From: Bacteroidota bacterium
GTDB lineage: Bacteria; Bacteroidota; Bacteroidia; B-17B0; Aurantibacillaceae
Assembly: GCA_013298715.1 (NCBI GenBank)
Contig: JAAFIQ010000004.1
Coordinates: forward strand, 154,944 to 218,943
Reading direction: 5' to 3'
Length of the DNA stretch: 64,000 bases
Shown here piece by piece: positions 59,322 through 64,000 of this stretch. Below the pieces are notes generated by a model. That model did no database searches. It was given only the letters and a program-made list of their open reading frames with translations, and was not told the DNA's origin. How positions within the stretch are numbered: the first letter of the stretch is position 1; each line of letters begins with the position of its first letter. A program made the translations under genes and the position numbers.

Positions 59322-60338
59322 ATGAAAAATCCAATTACTAGAATAATAGCTATTGTAGCAGTAGCATCAGGCATAATTTTTTCTTGCAAAAAGAAAGACG
59401 ACCCAGCACCAGATAATTCAACACCTAGCACTACTGGTAGTGCAAGCACAACTGGCGGAACAACCACAGGAGGCTCAACAACGGGCGGTACAACAGGAAA
59501 CAACTTACAAGCAAATTCATTTACTTACAACAACAGGGCGTTTACAAACACCACGCTCACCTTACAAAAAGATATTTATGGCGTTAATAATTTTCAACTT
59601 GATGCATTAAGTGGTGATACTATTTATAAATTAAATGTTAGACTTGCTAAATATTTACCTACCAGTTTTACAGGTAATTTAATCTTAGCAACAAACACAA
59701 TAACAGGTACTGATGTATGGGTAGGACTAACACGCACAACAAAATCCCCTGCACCTTTTTATAACGATATTAGATATTTTACTACTGGTGGCTCCGTTGT
59801 AATTGTAAAACAAGGTGGTAATTTCACGATTGACTGTAGCAATGTAGGAATGAATAATAGTTTAACTATTAGTTCAAAAATGGTATTTAATATTCCCGTT
59901 ATTCCTTCCGCAAATGCAAATTACACCGTGCCAACATCTATTCCTGATAATCAAATTACAATTGGTGCATCAACATTTACTGCTAACCAAAAAACAATAA
60001 ACTCAAACAATTCCAATGGTTCTTCTGACCCTACTCGCTTTGAATTTACACAAACAACTGGCGGAATAAAGTCGTGTGAATTTTACTTTGCACAAAACTA
60101 TCCACCATCAGGCACTTATACAGTGGTAAACTCGCAAACAGGTTTATTGGCAGGTCAAGTGTATATCAAGTATGTAAATTCCTCTCCTTTAGAACAATAT
60201 GGTTCATTAGCTGGTGGAAGTATTACTGTAGTAACCGATCAAGATGACGTGTCAATAACAACTCAAAACATTACAATGAATAAAACATTTGGACAAGGGA
60301 GTCAAACACTAACTTTATCAGGAAACGCAAAGCATTAA
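59322..60338 (+). CDS. Lipoprotein with a Thr/Gly/Ser-rich linker
   Basis: This 338-residue protein has a lipobox (VASGIIFSC, Cys near 22) and a low-complexity linker STPSTTGSASTTGGTTTGGS (about residues 33-60). The rest consists of two beta-rich modules that resemble each other around NSFTYNNRAFTNTTLTLQ and NQITIGASTFTANQKTINS, with N-F-T/S strand patterns. It is probably displayed on the outside of the outer membrane. No known domain was recognised. It lies 154 nt after the two-component system and may be its target. A perfect terminator hairpin (60366-60401) ends it. Confidence 0.6.
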   Translation: MKNPITRIIAIVAVASGIIFSCKKKDDPAPDNSTPSTTGSASTTGGTTTGGSTTGGTTGNNLQANSFTYNNRAFTNTTLTLQKDIYGVNNFQLDALSGDTIYKLNVRLAKYLPTSFTGNLILATNTITGTDVWVGLTRTTKSPAPFYNDIRYFTTGGSVVIVKQGGNFTIDCSNVGMNNSLTISSKMVFNIPVIPSANANYTVPTSIPDNQITIGASTFTANQKTINSNNSNGSSDPTRFEFTQTTGGIKSCEFYFAQNYPPSGTYTVVNSQTGLLAGQVYIKYVNSSPLEQYGSLAGGSITVVTDQDDVSITTQNITMNKTFGQGSQTLTLSGNAKH

Positions 60339-60365
60339 AACCCTTACAATTTTATAACAAAGCCA

Positions 60366-60401
60366 AAACAGACCTAGTTCTTTAACCCACTAGGTCTGTT
60401 T
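60366..60401. terminator. Rho-independent terminator overlapping the aroQ stop
   Basis: AAACAGACCTAGT (60366-60378) and ACTAGGTCTGTTT (60389-60401) form a perfect 13-bp stem. The 10-nt loop TCTTTAACCC contains the aroQ stop codon (60382-60384, minus strand). The stem on the aroQ side codes for its last residues, TDLVG. It serves the lipoprotein gene (plus) and aroQ (minus), so it is bidirectional. Confidence 0.8.
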
Positions 60402-60816
60402 CATTTAATATACTTAACAATGCCAACTCATAACTTTGCAAACCAAAACCACTTATACTGCCTTTACATTTTGCTCCTATGTAACTTACATGTCTAAAAT
60501 CTTCACGGGCAAAAATATTGCTAATATGCACTTCAGTAACTGGCGTTTTAATTCCAGCAACAGCATCTGCCAACGCAATACTGGTATGTGTGTAGGCACC
60601 AGCATTTATAATAATGGCATTGCAACTCGTTCCAAATTCGTGTAGCTTATTAATTAATTCACCTTCTACATTACTTTGAAAGTATAACAAATCAACACGC
60701 GGATACTTCTGTTTTAATTGGTTAAAAAATGTTTCAAAATCACCTGTCCCATAAATTGTTTCTTCTCTTTTTCCTAAGAGATTTAAATTTGGTCCGTTAA
60801 TAATTGCTACCTTCAT
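60382..60816 (-). CDS. aroQ: Type II 3-dehydroquinate dehydratase
   Basis: This 144-residue protein carries IINGPNLNLLGKREETIYG (residues 4-22), NAIIINAGAYTHTSIALADAV and EVHISNIFAREDFRH, all diagnostic of the dodecameric AroQ. It catalyses dehydration of 3-dehydroquinate to 3-dehydroshikimate in the shikimate pathway. Tyr in TIYG and His in EVHISN are catalytic. Its ATG lies 3 nt from the ATG of the divergent secreted-protein gene, so its promoter must be inside that gene's 5' end. Confidence 0.95.
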   Translation of the reverse strand: MKVAIINGPNLNLLGKREETIYGTGDFETFFNQLKQKYPRVDLLYFQSNVEGELINKLHEFGTSCNAIIINAGAYTHTSIALADAVAGIKTPVTEVHISNIFAREDFRHVSYIGAKCKGSISGFGLQSYELALLSILNETDLVG

Positions 60817-60819
60817 GCT

Positions 60820-61224
60820 ATGAAATTACGATTAATTTATTTTATTTTTTCAATTTTTATTACGCTGAATATCCTTGCCCAAAAACCAAAAATTGTTTGT
60901 TGTAAAACATACACCTTAAAGGCAATTTTTATTGGCGGACAAAAAAATACCTTAGCAAACGATAAAGCAAATTTGTACCTAAATACCAAAGCAAATACTG
61001 GTAAATGTTTCACCTCATGTAACACTATAAAATTCAACCTGAAAAGAAAAAAAAATAATTTCAGCTTTGTAAATTTAAAACCAGATACTTTACCCTGCCC
61101 TGATTATTTAGATGGATTAGAAGCCGATTTAAAAGAAAATTTACCAAAAGTAAATTTGTGTAAAACCATAAATGGTAATTTGGTATTTTTTAAAAACACA
61201 GATACCTTACTAATTTTTAAATGA
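60820..61224 (+). CDS. Hypothetical secreted cysteine-containing protein
   Basis: This 134-residue protein has a signal peptide (KLRLIYFIFSIFITLNILAQ) and seven cysteines in the mature part (VCCKTY, GKCFTSCNTIKFNL, LPCPDYL, LCKTING), implying disulfides or a metal site. No family was recognised. It overlaps xerD by 4 nt (ATGA), so it is cotranscribed with it even though the functions look unrelated. Its ATG is divergent from aroQ with only 3 nt between the two starts. Confidence 0.55.
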   Translation: MKLRLIYFIFSIFITLNILAQKPKIVCCKTYTLKAIFIGGQKNTLANDKANLYLNTKANTGKCFTSCNTIKFNLKRKKNNFSFVNLKPDTLPCPDYLDGLEADLKENLPKVNLCKTINGNLVFFKNTDTLLIFK

Positions 61225-62129
61225 GTAATTGGAAAACCTATCAAATACGATTTAAGCAATACCTGCAATTAGAGCGTTCTTTAAGCAAAAACAGCATTGA
61301 TGCTTATGCAGATGATTTAATTAAATTAGAGCATTACAGCCAAGGAAATTGCAATAATCAATCACCCGAAAAATTCACCTACAAACAATTACAACAATTT
61401 ATTGAATGGGTTGCTAATTTAGGCTTTACGCCATCAACCCAAGCCCGCATTATTAGTGGTATAAAGACGTTTTATAAATTTTTAGTACTAGAAAATGAAA
61501 TTACCGAAAGTCCTGCCGATTTATTAGATACACCAAAAATTACCAGAAAACTGCCAGTATATTTAAGTGTTGAAGAGATTGATTTACTAGAGAAAAATAT
61601 TGACAGAAGTTTGCCCGAAGGAGAAAGAAATTTAAGTATTATTGAAACCCTTTACAGTTGTGGTTTACGTGTGAGTGAATTAGTTGATTTACAAATTAGT
61701 AATTTGCATTTGGCTGAAGACTACATAAAAGTAAAGGGTAAAGGAAGCAAAGAACGTTTGGTGCCAATTGGAAGTTCAGCCAAAAAATTAATCGAGAATT
61801 ATCTTACTAATCACCGCAATAATTTATCAATTAAAAAAGGAAACGAAGATATTTTATATTTGAACCGGAGAGGTGCCAAATTATCACGTGTAATGGTGTT
61901 TTACATTATTAAACAATTGGCTGAGAAAGCTGGAATAAAAAAAGAAATTAGTCCGCATACCTTACGCCATAGTTTTGCCACTCATTTGGTTGAAGGCGGC
62001 GCCGACTTAAGAGCTGTTCAAGAAATGTTAGGCCACGAAAGCATTACAACCACCGAAATCTATACCCATTTGGATAAAAATTTTTTAAGAGAAAATATTT
62101 TAAGTTACCATCCACGAAACAAAAAATAA
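61221..62129 (+). CDS. Tyrosine recombinase, XerC/XerD family
   Basis: This 302-residue protein has the normal Xer domains: an N-terminal SAM-like core-binding domain (about residues 1-95) and a catalytic domain with R150 (YSCGLRVSEL), K174, the H246-x-x-R249 pair (PHTLRHSFATH), H272 (LGHESITTTEIY) and nucleophile Y281. It resembles XerD, which resolves chromosome dimers at dif; no dif-like site was identified here. It lacks the extra helix that marks integron integrases as far as can be seen, so it is not the missing integrase for the attC-like array. It overlaps the previous gene by 4 nt. Confidence 0.92.
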   Translation: MSNWKTYQIRFKQYLQLERSLSKNSIDAYADDLIKLEHYSQGNCNNQSPEKFTYKQLQQFIEWVANLGFTPSTQARIISGIKTFYKFLVLENEITESPADLLDTPKITRKLPVYLSVEEIDLLEKNIDRSLPEGERNLSIIETLYSCGLRVSELVDLQISNLHLAEDYIKVKGKGSKERLVPIGSSAKKLIENYLTNHRNNLSIKKGNEDILYLNRRGAKLSRVMVFYIIKQLAEKAGIKKEISPHTLRHSFATHLVEGGADLRAVQEMLGHESITTTEIYTHLDKNFLRENILSYHPRNKK

Positions 62130-62152
62130 TTAGCTTTGTTATAACAAGAAAG

Positions 62153-63388
62153 ATGAAAACATTTAACGTTCCTGAATTTTATAGAAGCCCAATAATAAGT
62201 AAGGTTAAGCAATATAGAAAAGCTCAAGACCCACGAAAAAAAGATTTAGCGCCTACTGTATTGGATTATGGAAATGTGAAATATTACATTGCCCGGCACT
62301 TTGGATTTTGCTTTGGGGTAGAGAATGCCATTGAAATAGCCTTTAAAGCGTTGGACGAAAATACGGATAAAAAAATTTATTTGCTTAGTCAAATGATTCA
62401 TAATCCGGAAGTGAACAAAGATTTAACAGAGCGTGGAGTTTTATTTTTGCAAGATACTTATGGCAATCAACTCATTCCGTTTGACACGTTAACCTCAGAA
62501 GATATAGTAATGATTCCTGCATTTGGTGCGCCATTAAACCTCATTGAACTTCTAGACAAAAAAGGAATTGAAACAAAAACTTACAATACTACTTGCCCAT
62601 TTGTAGAACGTGTTTGGAAAAAATCAGAGCAAATAGGGAAATTAAAACACACCATTATAATTCACGGAAAATACAACCATGAAGAAACCCGCTCTACTTT
62701 TTCGAGAAGTGAAAAAGATAGTGAAGCCGTAATTGTGATAAAAGATTTAAATGAAGCAAAATTATTGAGTGATTTTATACTGAATAAAAAATCGCAACAA
62801 GCGTTTGAAGAAGTATTTAAAGATAGAATCTCTGCTGGATTTGATGTTGCCAAACACTTTGAAAAAATTGGCGTTATAAACCAAACCACCATGCTTGCAA
62901 CCGAAACGCAAGAAATTACCGATTATTTAAAAACGGTAATGCAACAAAAATTTGGTTCAGAGACTATTTCAAACCATTTTGCTGATACCCGCGACACCTT
63001 GTGTTATGCAACCAACGAAAACCAAGATGCCACTTACGGACTTTTAAAATCGGATGCTGATTTGGCCTTTGTTGTTGGAGGTTATAACAGTAGTAATACC
63101 TCGCACCTAGTAGAATTGTGTGAACGTAAATTTTCTACCTATTTTATTTCTAATGAAAAAGAAATTATTGATGCACAAACAATAAATCACTTTGATTACC
63201 CAAATAAAAAACACGTTACTTCTACTAATTTTTTACCTAAAAAATCGCCTTTAAAAATTATTATTACCAGTGGTGCCAGTTGTCCCGATTCAGTGCTAGA
63301 TGGCGTAATTCAAAAAATAAATTCGCTTTTAGGCATTGCAACAAGTAACGAAACGGCGCTTGAAGCACTTGCTGTGTTAGCAGAATAA
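62153..63388 (+). CDS. ispH: 4-hydroxy-3-methylbut-2-enyl diphosphate reductase
   Basis: This 411-residue IspH (LytB) is the long variant usual in Bacteroidota. The three cysteines that hold the 4Fe-4S cluster are seen in ARHFGFCFGVENAIEIA, TYNTTCPFVERVWKK and ITSGASCPDSVLDGVI. It makes IPP and DMAPP in the last step of the MEP isoprenoid pathway. A pair of histidine residues, as in IIHGKYNHEE, bind the diphosphate. It lies 23 nt after the XerD gene. Its 3' end is convergent with the HsdS fragment, separated by 4 nt. Confidence 0.95.
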   Translation: MKTFNVPEFYRSPIISKVKQYRKAQDPRKKDLAPTVLDYGNVKYYIARHFGFCFGVENAIEIAFKALDENTDKKIYLLSQMIHNPEVNKDLTERGVLFLQDTYGNQLIPFDTLTSEDIVMIPAFGAPLNLIELLDKKGIETKTYNTTCPFVERVWKKSEQIGKLKHTIIIHGKYNHEETRSTFSRSEKDSEAVIVIKDLNEAKLLSDFILNKKSQQAFEEVFKDRISAGFDVAKHFEKIGVINQTTMLATETQEITDYLKTVMQQKFGSETISNHFADTRDTLCYATNENQDATYGLLKSDADLAFVVGGYNSSNTSHLVELCERKFSTYFISNEKEIIDAQTINHFDYPNKKHVTSTNFLPKKSPLKIIITSGASCPDSVLDGVIQKINSLLGIATSNETALEALAVLAE

Positions 63389-63392
63389 ATTT

Positions 63393-63962
63393 TTATTTTT
63401 TTACTAAACCCAATTCGCCCTTAAATGCTTTTTGGCTCAACACCCCATGCATATTTTGTAACTCGGTTAAGCTTTGTTGGCATTGGGTTTTAAGCGCTTC
63501 TACTTTTTCTACAATGTTTGCGAATTTGGTTTGGAGTTCGAGAGGAGGTAAAATTATTTTGAGTTTATTTAGTATTTCCAAATTAATATTTGCCCTAGCT
63601 GCTTCAGGTGCATTTTTTAGTATTGTTGGTTTCCAACACTGCATTGTAAACTCTAAGAAATAATTATTTGTAATTTCTTTTTTTGCTGTGATGCCAATAA
63701 TACTGTCAGTTGCGTATACATCAATTTCAAGAATTGCCGTAGCTCCAATTGTCGCTCCAACAATTGCAATAACTATAGTTCCTTTGTTAAATTTCTTACT
63801 TACCTTAGTTCCTTTTTCGTTTAAAGTTTGTGTAAAATATTTTAATCGATTACTGCTTTTACTTATATCGCCCGTGTATGTATTCAAACCAATCTGTACT
63901 TTTTTGCATAAAAAATTTAGGACACTTTCAGTTTTAAAATTAGTTAATTTTTTTGACTTTGA
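63393..63962 (-). CDS. hsdS: Type I restriction-modification specificity subunit (HsdS), C-terminal part, probably frameshifted
   Basis: The frame ends at 63393 and is open upstream to a TAA at 63963-63965, giving about 190 residues: the end of a target-recognition domain (VQIGLNTYTGDISKSSNRLKYF ... GTIVIAIVGATIGATAIL) and the conserved coiled-coil end (ILPPLELQTKFANIVEKVEALKTQCQQSLTELQNMHGVLSQKAFKGEL), which is typical for HsdS. The N-terminal half is missing. Upstream, another frame reads KSEVGNNFTTANQSQKN to a stop just past a run of seven As (63948-63954); one added A would join the two. The first ordinary start inside is TTG 63887, which is not convincing. Frameshift or edge effect is likely. 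Confidence 0.6.
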   Translation of the reverse strand, partial: SKSKKLTNFKTESVLNFLCKKVQIGLNTYTGDISKSSNRLKYFTQTLNEKGTKVSKKFNKGTIVIAIVGATIGATAILEIDVYATDSIIGITAKKEITNNYFLEFTMQCWKPTILKNAPEAARANINLEILNKLKIILPPLELQTKFANIVEKVEALKTQCQQSLTELQNMHGVLSQKAFKGELGLVKK

Positions 63963-64000
63963 TTAGCAGTCGTAAAATTATTTCCAACTTCGGACTTTTG

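Noticed and set aside
61221..62129. XerD-like protein as the integrase of the attC-like array
   Set aside because: It has the standard Xer layout without a visible integron-specific insertion and is 53 kb from the array, in an operon with a housekeeping neighbour (ispH).
1..64000. CRISPR arrays, tRNA or rRNA genes, IS elements
   Set aside because: I looked for regularly spaced direct repeats, cloverleaf-type sequences with CCA ends and transposase motifs (DDE, HUH) and found none that could be supported.

Overview
The window comes from the chromosome of a low-GC member of the Bacteroidota, most likely a Flavobacteriales- or Sphingobacteriales-like lineage. The evidence is a type IX secretion (T9SS) cargo protein with SprB-like repeats and a gliding-motility C-terminal domain, a second cargo with a T9SS type A tail, TonB receptors with carboxypeptidase-regulatory-like N-termini, a GLPGLI protein, a 477-residue isocitrate dehydrogenase, a long (411-residue) IspH, and promoters with the Bacteroidota -7 box (TAnnTTTG and a TAnnTTTAC variant). 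No rRNA, tRNA, CRISPR array or replication origin was seen.

Layout. 1-1850: a cut-off PadR regulator, a small secreted protein and a MacB/FtsX-type permease. About 1940-7734: an accessory block of plus-strand genes (a Ser/Thr kinase, mazEF, an ars-like operon, a small membrane protein). They are separated by four related, partly palindromic repeats that look like integron attC sites; no integron integrase is present. 7729-21280: housekeeping and envelope genes (cysteine desulfurase, EamA permease, GT9 glycosyltransferase, fatty acid desaturase, two unknown membrane or lipoproteins, an MBOAT/AlgJ-like acetylation pair, SirB1-like protein, spermidine-synthase-like membrane protein, second FtsX permease). 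21285-21839: a RelE/ParE-type toxin-antitoxin pair whose toxin is broken by one in-frame TGA. 22063-27342: T9SS cargo, alpha/beta hydrolase, lipoprotein. 27460-36725: ABC transporters, an orphan PaaD, HerA-like ATPase, RsmI, CorA, rRNA methyltransferase-like protein and a FucP-like sugar permease. 36734-43242: a minus-strand run with IDH and an SPFH lipoprotein, a divergent LysR regulator, and QueG. 43288-50270: a giant T9SS protein, a TonB receptor, corrinoid adenosyltransferase and PaaI-like thioesterase.

50319-52791 is the most unusual locus. An XRE regulator carries a C12 homopolymer that throws its apparent C-terminus out of frame. It stands divergent, across a perfect TTTTACAC-N9-GTGTAAAA inverted repeat, from a small secreted protein, a beta-propeller-like protein split by one in-frame TAA, and a thioredoxin-like secreted protein, closed by a strong terminator. 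It may be a phase-variable secreted-protein system.

52830-63388: a TonB receptor/GLPGLI pair, a TPR histidine kinase with its LuxR-type response regulator, a lipoprotein, AroQ, a small secreted protein, XerD-like recombinase and IspH. The right edge holds the C-terminal part of a type I restriction specificity subunit, apparently frameshifted.

Two themes run through the window. Many promoters sit only 4-10 nt before the start codon, suggesting leaderless or nearly leaderless mRNAs. Several genes have single-base defects or lack an ordinary start codon; these may be real inactivation or phase variation, or assembly errors, and reads would decide.
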